Source: Bacteroidota bacterium
Lineage (GTDB): Bacteria; Bacteroidota; Bacteroidia; B-17B0; Aurantibacillaceae
Direction: 5' to 3'
Length of the DNA stretch: 64,000 nucleotides
NCBI GenBank assembly: GCA_030684395.1
Contig: JAUXTT010000025.1
Span: 62,001-126,000, forward strand
Of the stretch, positions 9,083 through 18,154 are shown piece after piece. Every line of letters begins with the position of its first letter. Position 1 is the stretch's first letter. A program made the translations under genes and the position numbers. The notes beneath the pieces were generated by a model. That model had not been told where the DNA came from. It worked only from the letters and a program-made list of their open reading frames with translations, and did no database searches.

Positions 9083-10798
9083 ATGAAAAGTACATTTCTA
9101 TTTATACTCTCCGTTTGTTTATTTTTTTCCTGCAAGCCCGGCAAACAAAAAGCTGATCTTATTATCCACAATGCTGTAGTTTACACGCTCGATTCTGACT
9201 TTAGCATTACTGATGCTATTGCAATAAAAGATGATAAAATACTTGCGACCGGAAATTTTGAAGAACTGCTGAGTTTATACGATGCAACTGAAAAAACAGA
9301 TGTTCACGGCAAGTTTATTTACCCCGGTTTTATTGACTCTCATTGTCATTTTTATGGTTACGGAATGGGCTTGCAGGAGATTAATCTTGTGGGAACAAAA
9401 TCATTTAAAGAAGTAATTGAACGAATAGTAGAATTCACTAATGTTCACGAAAAAGAAGAATGGATAATTGGACGTGGCTGGGATCAGAACGACTGGGAAG
9501 TAAAAGAATATCCTGACAACAAACTACTTGACAGCTTATTCCCAAATACGCCGGTACTAATTACCCGCATAGATGGGCATGCCGCATTAGCAAATAGTAC
9601 TGCTTTAAAAAGAGCCGGAATAAACAAAAAGACTTTTGTAAATGGCGGAGAATTATTGTTTATAAAACAAACAGAAACAAGTAAAAACCTTTCGGTAAGC
9701 AAAAGCGAATCAAAAAAAGACGCATCCTTATCAGGTATATTAATCGATAACGCTGTAGACCTTGTTACAAAAGTGATACCTCAACGACCTGAAGAAAAAA
9801 TCAAGAAAGCCTTAATGGATGCACAGGCAAATTGTTTTGCGGTAGGTTTAACAACAGTTGATGATGCGGGTCTTTTAAAATCTCAGATCGACATAATAGA
9901 TCAAATGCAAAAACAGGATAAGTTAAAGATCCGTGTGTATGCAATGCTTAGTGATAGCTCCGTGAATTACGATCATTATTTAAAGAATGCCCCCCCGTCC
10001 GAACGGGTAGCCTGGGGGAAATACAAGACCGATTTCCTGAATGTTTGTTCTTTTAAGTTTTATGGTGATGGCGCTTTAGGTTCAAGAGGTGCATGCATGA
10101 AAAAAGATTATGCAGACAAAATAGCTTGGAGAGGTTTTCTCTTGTATCCGATAGAACATTACACGGAAAAAGGTGAGTTACTAAAAGCACATGGGTTTCA
10201 GATGAACAGTCATAGTATAGGAGATTCTTCCTTAAAAGTGTTTGTAGATTTATATGGTAAAGAATCCGTTAAGAATTTGCGCTGGCGCATTGAACATTGT
10301 CAGATTGTAAGTAGTGATGAGCTACCCAAATTTAAAGAGTATGGAATTATTCCCTCTGTTCAACCAACACATGCAACAAGCGATATGTATTGGGCTGAAA
10401 ACCGCATTGGGAAAGAACGATTAAAAACCGCTTATGCCTTTAAAGATCTTCTGTCAGCCGCCGGACTTATTGCTTTAGGAACCGACTTCCCTGTAGAAGA
10501 CATCAGTCCCTTCAAAACATTTTACGCCGCAGTTTTCAGAAAGGATGCGAATGGTTTTCCTAAAGGAGGATTTCAAATAGAAAATGCATTAAGTCGTGAA
10601 GAGGCCATTAAAGGAATGACTATTTGGGGTGCATATGCCAATTTTGAAGAAAAAGAAAAAGGGAGTTTGGAAAAAGGAAAGTTTGCAGACTTAATAATTC
10701 TGGATACCGATCTTTTAAAATGTGAAGAGGAAAAAGTATTAAAAACAAAAGTAATTGCTACATATATTGGCGGAAAAATTGTTTATAGTTATAAATAA
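9083..10798 (+). CDS. Lipoprotein amidohydrolase (YtcJ-like, amidohydrolase 3)
   Basis: A 571-residue product from ATG 9083; an in-frame ATG 27 bases earlier lies inside the preceding gene and would spoil the export signal. Residues 1-17 form a lipoprotein signal with lipobox LFFSC. The enzyme belongs to the metal-dependent amidohydrolases. The metal motif DSHCHF lies near residue 85, SHSIGD and RIEHCQIV supply later ligands, and GTDFPVED carries the conserved Asp. YtcJ-type enzymes deacylate or hydrolyse varied substrates, and the substrate here is unknown. It is likely anchored in the periplasm or outer membrane. Confidence 0.88.
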   Translation: MKSTFLFILSVCLFFSCKPGKQKADLIIHNAVVYTLDSDFSITDAIAIKDDKILATGNFEELLSLYDATEKTDVHGKFIYPGFIDSHCHFYGYGMGLQEINLVGTKSFKEVIERIVEFTNVHEKEEWIIGRGWDQNDWEVKEYPDNKLLDSLFPNTPVLITRIDGHAALANSTALKRAGINKKTFVNGGELLFIKQTETSKNLSVSKSESKKDASLSGILIDNAVDLVTKVIPQRPEEKIKKALMDAQANCFAVGLTTVDDAGLLKSQIDIIDQMQKQDKLKIRVYAMLSDSSVNYDHYLKNAPPSERVAWGKYKTDFLNVCSFKFYGDGALGSRGACMKKDYADKIAWRGFLLYPIEHYTEKGELLKAHGFQMNSHSIGDSSLKVFVDLYGKESVKNLRWRIEHCQIVSSDELPKFKEYGIIPSVQPTHATSDMYWAENRIGKERLKTAYAFKDLLSAAGLIALGTDFPVEDISPFKTFYAAVFRKDANGFPKGGFQIENALSREEAIKGMTIWGAYANFEEKEKGSLEKGKFADLIILDTDLLKCEEEKVLKTKVIATYIGGKIVYSYK

Positions 10799-10806
10799 AA
10801 AAAGAA

Positions 10807-10829
10807 GAGGTTGTTTTTTTAGCAACCTC
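10807..10829. terminator. Bidirectional terminator between convergent genes
   Basis: GAGGTTG and CAACCTC form the stem. A-rich flank is on the left and T-rich flank on the right (ACTATTTTTTTT follows), so it can serve both the amidohydrolase (+) and the type IX cargo gene (-). Confidence 0.65.
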
Positions 10830-10844
10830 CTCTAACTATTTTTT

Positions 10845-13800
10845 TTACTTACTTAATAAAACCCTCACCACCACTTGTTGATCATTCAATACAACCTTTA
10901 TAAAATAAAGGCCATTTTCCTGATCGATAAAATTTATTGAATAAGAGTCGAGGTCTGGTTTAATTTCGTTTACCACTTTTCCTAATACATCACAAACTAT
11001 GATCTTATCAGCAACACTACCTGTTTTTACTATAGCGGTACCTGAAGTTGGATTTGGAAAAACACTTACTTTGAGTGAATTTAGATTCTCCCCTAGTTCA
11101 TCTTCCTTAACTGCATTTTCAGCTATTCTTTCGGAAGATGGTGTAGTTACAGAACAAGCTGGTCCGTAAGGTCCCCAAACTCCGTTTGAATAGGCCCTGA
11201 TACGTACATTATATATTTTTCCGTAGGTAATTTCAGGAACTGTATATAAATAAAAGTTGGATGATGCATTCCCCCTCAGTTTTGTGAACACATCCGCGGT
11301 AAGCACATCTGTGAACTCATATTCGTAATTGCTCACATTTACGACCGGATCAAGATATAATTCTGTGCCTAAACTGCTTACTGTTATTCCGCAAAAATCA
11401 GATCGCAATTGAGTTGGCGGAATACCTAATGTTGTTAATGTGCAACTAGGCCCGTATGGACCCCACACACCTCCAAAAAATGCTCTCACTCTTACATTAT
11501 ATGTTTTGTCGTAATGTACCAGCGGCTCCCAATACAAATAAAAATTATTATAACCGCTACCTCTCAATGTTGTGAACACATTACTTGTGGAAACATCAGT
11601 AAATTCATATTCGTAGTCAGAAACACTATAGAGATAATCGATAAACACTTGTGTACCCATATCAATAGAAGCTCCGCAGAAAGCATCTGATAATTTGGTT
11701 ATTGGGAATTCAGGAGTTGTTATCAAGCAAGGTTGTCCAAAAGAACTCCAAACTCCATTTGAAAATGCCCTTACCCTTACACTGTATGTTTTATCATATG
11801 TAATTTCAGGGATCCAATACAAATAAAGATTATTGGAATTATTGCCTCTAAGTTTCGTAAACACATCATTAGTCAATATATCTGTAAACTCATATTCATA
11901 ATTGGTGACATTTATGATGGGATCGCAAAATAATTGAGTTCCCATACTACTTAATGTTACTCCACAAAAATCAGATCGCAATTGAGTTTGCGGGAAAGGA
12001 GGAGTTTGCAATATGCACACCGAACCAAAGGTTCCCCATTCTCCATTAACATAAGGGCGTACCTGAATTTCAAGGGTTTTATCATAGGTAAATTGTGGAA
12101 CCATATAAAAATAGAAATAGTTTAAAGCACCTACCCTGATAAAAGTATCAATATCCCCGGTTGAAACATCAGTAAAATGATACTCATATTGTGTTGCATC
12201 AGGAACCGGATCACAATAAATTCTTGTGGATAAATCGTCTAATTGCACTCCACAAAATTCATCTGTTAGTTTAGTTGTTTCAGGGCCATGAGGAGGAACT
12301 GTTATTGAAACCGTTGCAGTATTTGAACAGCCATTTTCATCTGTTCCGGTAACAGTATATGTTTCACTTGATGTCAATATCACTGTTACGGGCTTTCCTA
12401 CAAGATCACCCGGAGACCATGAATATGAAACTGCACCTGAAGCACTGAGTGTAGAAAATGTTCCCGCATCCATTGTAGAAGGATCTGCACTTGCAGCTAC
12501 ATTTGGCAAACTATTCACTACAACTAATACTGCAGTACTACCTGTACAACCATTCTCGTCAGTTGCAGTTACAGTGTATGTAGTCGTTTCGGAAGGATAA
12601 ACAACAACATTTGAACCGGACATATCACCTGGCATCCAATGATAACTTAACAAACCTGTACCTCCGTCTGCTATTGCAAACAATGATGCTGCATTGCCCA
12701 AACAAACAGAAGCATTACCTTCAGCGGAAACATTAATAAGACCCGGCTGCGAAATGGAAACTGTTTGAGTATGAATACATCTGTTGGCATCTTTTATGGT
12801 ACAGGTATAAATTCCAACACTCAAACCTGTTGCTGTAGAACCTGTTCCTCCAATCGGCAACCATTTATAAGTGTATGGTGGTGTGCCCCCACTTACATTA
12901 ACTGTTGCAGAGCCATCACTACCTTCATAACAACTCACCGGTATATCAGATACTGTTGACTCCATCTCTGATGGTTGACCAATAGTTACCGTTTGATTTA
13001 AAACACATCCTGCTTTATCTGTAATAGTACAAGTGTAAGATCCTGCTGCCAATCCTGTAGCTAAAGCGCTCCACCCGCCATAAGGTGCCCAGGAGTATGA
13101 ATACCCGCCGGCTCCTCCATTTGGAATCACTAAAGCTGATCCGTTTGATGCCCCATTACATCTTGCATCACGTGTAAAAACCAATGCGCTTAAATTTACA
13201 AGTGCACTATACGAGTGAATAACCAAAGGAGATGTTCCGTTATTCGGACTGTTAGTATTTACACCATGCCAAATTCCATTATGATCTGTAGAGTATCCGG
13301 GGCAAACAATATTTCCTGTAATTACGCTTCGCTCTTCAATGCGTTTCACTCCTCCGTTATCATCGCCATCATTTATCGCCCTATAATAGCCGTCACTCTC
13401 ACCATTCGGAATAATGGCATTCCAACCACCGGAAGAGTTTGTATAACCCGGAATTATATTTGGAATTACCAAACCAATTCCTTCAATCGGAGAAATGTAT
13501 AATGGACGACCTGATCCATGTTCGTTATCGTACAATAGTGCCAAATCCAATGGAGCCCCGTCCGAATGATCTTCCTGAAGGAATGATCCTTTATTCGCTC
13601 CATGATGTGTACTAAAAGTCAAAACCTTAATCCCCAGATTTAAAGCCTTCCTTGAAACAACCGACCCTGTTGAATTGCTACCGATAACAATAACCGGATA
13701 AATAGTTTTACTGGCACTAAATCTGGAATTTCCATCATGAATAAGACCAAACCATCCGGTGTACTGACCACTTCCATTTGTTGTAAAAGTTGCATACCCA

Positions 13801-14120
13801 CCTACTGAAGCGGTATTGGGAGACGAAATAAAGGAGTAACTACTCCCTGTAACCAATAAAGACAAGCCTGCAGAATTAGCTGTCCCGAAATCAGAACTTA
13901 GAGCACCTTGTATAAAATACCTATACGTGGTATTGGCTGCCAAACCCTTTACTGTTGCTCTAAACATAACAGGCAACCTTGTTGTGTTTCCGCTTGCCAT
14001 ATACTTAGGAGTAATGACCGAATTAAAATTCGATTGTGTGATTGTATGACCCGTGCTTGGATGCCAAGACAAAAAAAAGGAAAGGGTCACGAAAACGAGT
14101 AATGAAGTAAGTTTTTTCAT
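10845..14120 (-). CDS. Type IX secreted multidomain surface protein
   Basis: A 1091-residue exported protein. Residues 1-24 form a signal peptide. Residues 25-315 are an unrecognised N-terminal region. Two SprB-type repeats (about 318-460) carry the GGTPPYTYKW and GIYTCTIKDANRC signatures. Two PKD/Ig-like domains (about 460-610) carry ATDENGC. Four tandem 95-96-residue repeats (about 616-1000) each have an FCG near the start and a second Cys near the end. The C-terminal type A sorting domain (about 1015-1091) begins VSVFPNPTSG and ends in GLYFIKVVLN..VVRVLLSK. Export would use the SprA translocon. SprB repeats suggest adhesion or gliding, but the function is unknown. The gene is monocistronic with a TAAATTTG box upstream. 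Confidence 0.88.
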   Translation of the reverse strand: MKKLTSLLVFVTLSFFLSWHPSTGHTITQSNFNSVITPKYMASGNTTRLPVMFRATVKGLAANTTYRYFIQGALSSDFGTANSAGLSLLVTGSSYSFISSPNTASVGGYATFTTNGSGQYTGWFGLIHDGNSRFSASKTIYPVIVIGSNSTGSVVSRKALNLGIKVLTFSTHHGANKGSFLQEDHSDGAPLDLALLYDNEHGSGRPLYISPIEGIGLVIPNIIPGYTNSSGGWNAIIPNGESDGYYRAINDGDDNGGVKRIEERSVITGNIVCPGYSTDHNGIWHGVNTNSPNNGTSPLVIHSYSALVNLSALVFTRDARCNGASNGSALVIPNGGAGGYSYSWAPYGGWSALATGLAAGSYTCTITDKAGCVLNQTVTIGQPSEMESTVSDIPVSCYEGSDGSATVNVSGGTPPYTYKWLPIGGTGSTATGLSVGIYTCTIKDANRCIHTQTVSISQPGLINVSAEGNASVCLGNAASLFAIADGGTGLLSYHWMPGDMSGSNVVVYPSETTTYTVTATDENGCTGSTAVLVVVNSLPNVAASADPSTMDAGTFSTLSASGAVSYSWSPGDLVGKPVTVILTSSETYTVTGTDENGCSNTATVSITVPPHGPETTKLTDEFCGVQLDDLSTRIYCDPVPDATQYEYHFTDVSTGDIDTFIRVGALNYFYFYMVPQFTYDKTLEIQVRPYVNGEWGTFGSVCILQTPPFPQTQLRSDFCGVTLSSMGTQLFCDPIINVTNYEYEFTDILTNDVFTKLRGNNSNNLYLYWIPEITYDKTYSVRVRAFSNGVWSSFGQPCLITTPEFPITKLSDAFCGASIDMGTQVFIDYLYSVSDYEYEFTDVSTSNVFTTLRGSGYNNFYLYWEPLVHYDKTYNVRVRAFFGGVWGPYGPSCTLTTLGIPPTQLRSDFCGITVSSLGTELYLDPVVNVSNYEYEFTDVLTADVFTKLRGNASSNFYLYTVPEITYGKIYNVRIRAYSNGVWGPYGPACSVTTPSSERIAENAVKEDELGENLNSLKVSVFPNPTSGTAIVKTGSVADKIIVCDVLGKVVNEIKPDLDSYSINFIDQENGLYFIKVVLNDQQVVVRVLLSK
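11130..12275 (-). repeat. Four tandem 96-residue coding repeats
   Basis: Units start at 12275, 11987, 11699 and 11414 on the minus strand, spaced 288, 288 and 285 bases. Each begins T[KQ]L[TRS].[EDA]FCG and contains YEYEFTDV, FTKLRG or a close variant, a YLYW/FYLY strand, YDKTY.VRVRA and a closing Cys in P[SA]C.[LV]TT. The alternating strands and paired Cys suggest a beta-sandwich with one disulfide per unit. Confidence 0.85.
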
Positions 14121-14200
14121 GATTTCCGGTTTTTAAAGATGAATTAAGAACCAGATAACAGCTGAAGAGAGATGGTATTATTTCTATTTGAAAATGTATT

Positions 14201-14208
14201 CAAATTTA
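14201..14208 (-). promoter_or_regulatory. Candidate -7 box for the type IX cargo gene
   Basis: The minus strand reads TAAATTTG, a full match to TAnnTTTG, 80 bases before the ATG. This implies a leader of about 75 bases. No -33 TTG at standard spacing was found. Confidence 0.4.
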
Positions 14209-14288
14209 CATCATAAAACCACGAATTGTTAAAATTGCAAAGGTTTTAAAATTGATTTTAACTTAGTTTGGCGCATGGGAAAAATTTT

Positions 14289-15068
14289 CTACACTTCGAT
14301 ACTTCCTTCAAATACAAACTCCGCCGGGCCTTCAAGCCAAATATCAGTATAAGCCTGGTCAGATACTTTTTTAAAAGAAACAGATAAGTTTCCTCCCGAA
14401 GTAATTATATCGCAATGATCTTTAATTCCGAACATATTTACAACAGATGAGATTAAAGCTGATGCTGTAACACCGGTTCCACAAGAATAGGTTTCATCTT
14501 CAACACCTCTTTCATAAGTACGCACATGAAGTTTGTTCCCTTTCTTCTCAATAAAGTTTACATTTGTTCCTTTTTCTTTGAAACGCTCATTGTAACGGAT
14601 CTTCTTTCCTTCTTCAACAACATTAAATGAATCAAGATCTGAAACTATGCGTACATAATGTGGAGATCCAGTATTTAAATAAAAGTCGTTGCCTATCTTT
14701 TCAATTCCATTCACATCATTCATGCGCAACTTAACTGAGTTATCAAAAAAAATACTTTCATGAGGTCCGTCAATTGCCAAAAAATTTGCCTTATCACCAA
14801 CTAATCCCAATCGCTTTGCAAAAGCGGAAATGCACCTTCCGCCATTTCCACACATGCTGCTTTGATTTCCATCGCTATTGTAGTAAACCATTTTAAAATC
14901 AAATCCTGTTTCAGGTTCAAGCAACATCAATCCGTCTGCACCAATACCAAAGCGACGGTGACATAAAGATTTTATTTGCTCCGCAGACAGGATTATTTTT
15001 TTACTCCGATTATCAATCAGTATAAAATCATTTCCGGTTCCCTGATATTTAGAAAATTGAATTTTCAT
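14289..15068 (-). CDS. dapF: Diaminopimelate epimerase
   Basis: DapF converts LL- to meso-diaminopimelate for lysine and peptidoglycan synthesis in the cytoplasm. At 259 residues it is close to the usual 270-280. The N-terminus KYQGTGNDF is the family signature. The two catalytic cysteines are in MCGNGGRC and SCGTGVTAS, both intact. It starts two bases after the sppA stop, so the two genes are probably cotranscribed. Other lysine genes are not adjacent. Confidence 0.97.
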   Translation of the reverse strand: MKIQFSKYQGTGNDFILIDNRSKKIILSAEQIKSLCHRRFGIGADGLMLLEPETGFDFKMVYYNSDGNQSSMCGNGGRCISAFAKRLGLVGDKANFLAIDGPHESIFFDNSVKLRMNDVNGIEKIGNDFYLNTGSPHYVRIVSDLDSFNVVEEGKKIRYNERFKEKGTNVNFIEKKGNKLHVRTYERGVEDETYSCGTGVTASALISSVVNMFGIKDHCDIITSGGNLSVSFKKVSDQAYTDIWLEGPAEFVFEGSIEV

Positions 15069-15070
15069 TT

Positions 15071-16870
15071 TTAGTTAATGATAAACTCGAACGGTAACCG
15101 TGCCTGTACACCTTTCATTCTTATAAGGTTGCGGAGGTGTTGTATGTATTTATAATTTTCACCAAGGTTTTTAGCCATCATTTTTGTTTCTGCCTCATCT
15201 TCCGCTTTTCCTAAAATGGCTTCCAGGGTATTCTTTTGTTTTGGCAATTCAACGGTTTTGTATGTTTTCAGGTTTGCCTTTTCCGCCGCATAAGCAATCG
15301 CTTTATCCAGGCCTCCTAATTCATCAACCAGTTTTATTTTTAAAGCGTCAGTTCCACTCCATACTCTTCCTTGTCCAATACTGTCAACATTTGCCTGAGT
15401 CATTTTTCTTCCCTCGGCAACCCGTTTGGTAAATACATCATATACATCCTCTACTCCTTTTTGAATATATATTCTTTCTTCCTCTGTAACCGGTCTGAAA
15501 ATAGTGCCAATATCAGAATGTTTGTTTGTGTTTACCGTATCAATATTGATCCCGATTTTTTCCGCCAATAATTTTTGTGCATTCGGCATCATTCCAAAAA
15601 CACCGATTGAGCCTGTAATTGTATTGGGCTGTGCATAAATTTTATCAGCAGCACAGGAGATGTAATAACCACCGGAAGCAGCTACATCACCCATCGATAC
15701 AATAAAAGGCTTTGCTTTTTTTGCAAGTAACACTTCTCTCCACATAACATCACTGGCCAGTGCACTTCCTCCTGGCGAATTCACTCTTAAAACAATTGCT
15801 TTTACGGTGCTATCTAAACGGGCTTCTTTAATAGCTCTTGCGATTCTATCCGAACCTATTGTATTATCATCACCCTCTCCGCTCTCAATTGAACCCACTG
15901 CATAAATCACTGCAATTTTGTCCCCCGCTTTTTCTTTTTTCTTAACATTAAAAGGTTTTTTATCTTCTGAGTTGTAATCGGCTAATTTCACGAAGTTTAT
16001 TTTTTTATCAGCTGCTATGCTAACTTTTTTTCTAATCTCATCGTGAACTTCGTCTTCGTATAATAAAGCATCAACCAGTTTTAATGCAACCGCATCCTTT
16101 TGATTCTTCAATACAAGGTTATCTGCAATTCTGTTTAACTCATCAATTGTAACTCCACGTTGTTTTGAGATACCTGTCAATATAGAATTCCAGATTGAGC
16201 CCATAAACACTTCGGTTTGTAATCGGTTTGCCTCACTCATTTTATCTAACATAAAAGGCTCAATTGCGCTTTTAAATTTTCCATGACGGAAGATTTGCAT
16301 TTCAATATTATAATTATCCAGGGCTTTTTTATAGAACATGATCTGCGCACTTAAGCCCTTAAATTCTAACATTCCCTGAGGGTTTAGGTATACTTTATCG
16401 GATACAGATGCCAGATAGTATGTTTTTTGTGAATACACTTCACTGTATGCGTATATAAATTTTTTAGATGTTTTGAAATCCAACAAAGTATTTCTTATTT
16501 CTTCAACTGTTGCTATTCCGGCATTTAGTTCTGTTAGATTCAAATAAATTCCTTTAATCGCAGAATCTTCTTTTGCTTTCTTTATGTTTTCTACAATTTT
16601 ATCCAAACCAAGTCCTTCTTCTCCCATACCTGAGAAATTGAAATTTGCAAAAGGATTATCAATAGTCCTGTCAGAAATTGGTCTTTTAAAATCAACAAAC
16701 AAAACCGAATTGGCTTTTACTTCTTTCTTCGGGCCTCCATCTTCACCCAAAGCTTCCCTTAAACCGCCAAACATCCCTACTATGGACGAAATAAATAACA
16801 GGGTACAAATAACCATAGCCAAAACAACTCCGATTATTGCTCCAAAAAAAGATGTAAAAAAATTTTTCAT
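15071..16870 (-). CDS. sppA: Signal peptide peptidase SppA, 67K type
   Basis: SppA is a membrane-bound Ser/Lys peptidase that degrades cleaved signal peptides. The 599-residue length matches the long two-domain form. Residues 5-33 form an N-terminal transmembrane anchor. The Lys base lies in the first domain (GKFKSAIEPF), equivalent to E. coli K209. The nucleophile Ser lies in the second domain (GDVAASGGYYIS), followed by GSIGVFG. SPGGSALASD, a ClpP-like glycine motif, precedes it. The start ATG at 16870 faces folK across a short divergent promoter region. Confidence 0.95.
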   Translation of the reverse strand: MKNFFTSFFGAIIGVVLAMVICTLLFISSIVGMFGGLREALGEDGGPKKEVKANSVLFVDFKRPISDRTIDNPFANFNFSGMGEEGLGLDKIVENIKKAKEDSAIKGIYLNLTELNAGIATVEEIRNTLLDFKTSKKFIYAYSEVYSQKTYYLASVSDKVYLNPQGMLEFKGLSAQIMFYKKALDNYNIEMQIFRHGKFKSAIEPFMLDKMSEANRLQTEVFMGSIWNSILTGISKQRGVTIDELNRIADNLVLKNQKDAVALKLVDALLYEDEVHDEIRKKVSIAADKKINFVKLADYNSEDKKPFNVKKKEKAGDKIAVIYAVGSIESGEGDDNTIGSDRIARAIKEARLDSTVKAIVLRVNSPGGSALASDVMWREVLLAKKAKPFIVSMGDVAASGGYYISCAADKIYAQPNTITGSIGVFGMMPNAQKLLAEKIGINIDTVNTNKHSDIGTIFRPVTEEERIYIQKGVEDVYDVFTKRVAEGRKMTQANVDSIGQGRVWSGTDALKIKLVDELGGLDKAIAYAAEKANLKTYKTVELPKQKNTLEAILGKAEDEAETKMMAKNLGENYKYIQHLRNLIRMKGVQARLPFEFIIN

Positions 16871-16888
16871 GTAAATTGATTTGAGAGA

Positions 16889-16906
16889 TTAACTTTGCAA
16901 AGTTAA
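16889..16906. promoter_or_regulatory. Palindromic divergent promoter core between sppA and folK
   Basis: TTAACTTTGCAAAGTTAA is a perfect 18-bp palindrome. Each half reads TAACTTTG on its own strand, a full TAnnTTTG match, so abutting -7 boxes point in opposite directions. The sppA-facing box has a TTG 22 bases upstream on the minus strand; the folK-facing box lacks a clear -33. Confidence 0.55.
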
Positions 16907-16936
16907 AAGGTAATTTAATAAGTTGGGCAATTTGGT

Positions 16937-17416
16937 ATGAATACTGTGTTTTTATGTTTGGGTGGCAATTTGGGTAACAGGGAGGAAAACCTGAAGAATG
17001 CAATTCAATTAATTAAAAGCAAATTAGGTACAATTACAGCAAGATCTTCCGTATACGAAACTGCTTCCTGGGGAAATGCTGATCAACCTGCATTTTTAAA
17101 TCAGGTACTTGAGTTAAAAACAGTTCTTTCTGCAAATGATGTGCTTGATGCCTGTCTTAAAATTGAAAAAGATCTAGGAAGGACAAGAAATATTAAATGG
17201 GAGAACAGGTTAATTGATATTGATATTCTGTTCTTCAATACTGAAATAATTAATCAGGATGAGCTAAAAATACCACATCCATTGATGCATGAGCGGATGT
17301 TCGTTTTGAAACCATTAAATGAAATTGCCCCACACTATGTGCATCCGGTTTATAACAAAACTGTGAAAGAACTCTTTGAAAGTTGCAGCGATCAGTTAAA
17401 AGTTATGCGCCAATGA
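16937..17416 (+). CDS. folK: 2-amino-4-hydroxy-6-hydroxymethyldihydropteridine pyrophosphokinase
   Basis: HPPK transfers pyrophosphate from ATP to 6-hydroxymethyl-dihydropterin in folate synthesis. The 159-residue length is typical. The N-terminus LCLGGNLGNRE and the signature ENRLIDIDILFF with IPHPLMHER are diagnostic. The active-site Asp pair is in DIDILF. Its stop codon overlaps the start of the following kinase (ATGA), so the two are translationally coupled. Confidence 0.97.
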   Translation: MNTVFLCLGGNLGNREENLKNAIQLIKSKLGTITARSSVYETASWGNADQPAFLNQVLELKTVLSANDVLDACLKIEKDLGRTRNIKWENRLIDIDILFFNTEIINQDELKIPHPLMHERMFVLKPLNEIAPHYVHPVYNKTVKELFESCSDQLKVMRQ

Positions 17417-18036
17417 TAAAGTATGTTTGTATAGAAGGTAATATTGGTGTTGGTAAAAGCAGCATAGCATTCAAACTGACTGAGGAACTCGGGGGTGCTT
17501 TTCTCCCTGAAGAGTTTGAGGAAAACCCTCTTTTGCCTTTGTTTTATAAGGAGCCTGAAAAATTTGCCTTCCCTGTTGAGTTTTCCTTTTTGCTTGATCG
17601 TTTTCGTCAACAAAAAAAATGGAACGAAACCATTAGCAACGGCCTCGTAATAAGTGATTATTACTTTGAAAAATGTCTCTATTTCGCAAAACTTAACCTT
17701 ACTGAGAAGGACTATCTGGTTTTCGAAGAGAAATATACCACCTTAGCTAATGAAATCAAGCATCCTGATTTACTTGTTTTCATAAGACTAGACATTGAAT
17801 TACTTCAAAAAAACATAAAAAAACGTAACAGGGCTTACGAACAATCCATTCCGGATGATTATCTCATGCGTCTCAATGAACAATATTCAAGAGCAATAAA
17901 TATAGTACGCAAGCATAAGGTATTAAGCTTTGTGTTGTCAAACAATGAACAGAGCAGTTATGACAGCTTGTATAGGGAGTTAAAATCCTATATTTTAAAT
18001 CCTTCCAACAATCATTTCATCGAAATTCATTTATAA
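17413..18036 (+). CDS. Deoxynucleoside kinase (dGK/dAK type)
   Basis: A 207-residue kinase of the deoxynucleoside kinase family, which phosphorylates salvaged deoxynucleosides. The P-loop is GNIGVGKSS near residue 8, only reached early if ATG 17413 is used. That start overlaps the folK stop by four bases, and the upstream in-frame start lies inside folK. Later motifs include the substrate region DRFRQQKKW and KRNRAYEQ near the lid. The exact base preference cannot be read. Pairing with folK is common in Bacteroidota. Confidence 0.9.
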   Translation: MIKYVCIEGNIGVGKSSIAFKLTEELGGAFLPEEFEENPLLPLFYKEPEKFAFPVEFSFLLDRFRQQKKWNETISNGLVISDYYFEKCLYFAKLNLTEKDYLVFEEKYTTLANEIKHPDLLVFIRLDIELLQKNIKKRNRAYEQSIPDDYLMRLNEQYSRAINIVRKHKVLSFVLSNNEQSSYDSLYRELKSYILNPSNNHFIEIHL

Positions 18037-18154
18037 AAAACTATAAATGAGCGTTTTAGACCAAAAGCTGATTTTAACACATTAATTTTTTTTATTTAAA
18101 AACTATCGCTAATATTGTGCCTGTTAATTAAAGAATTAAAATAATTATAACATC

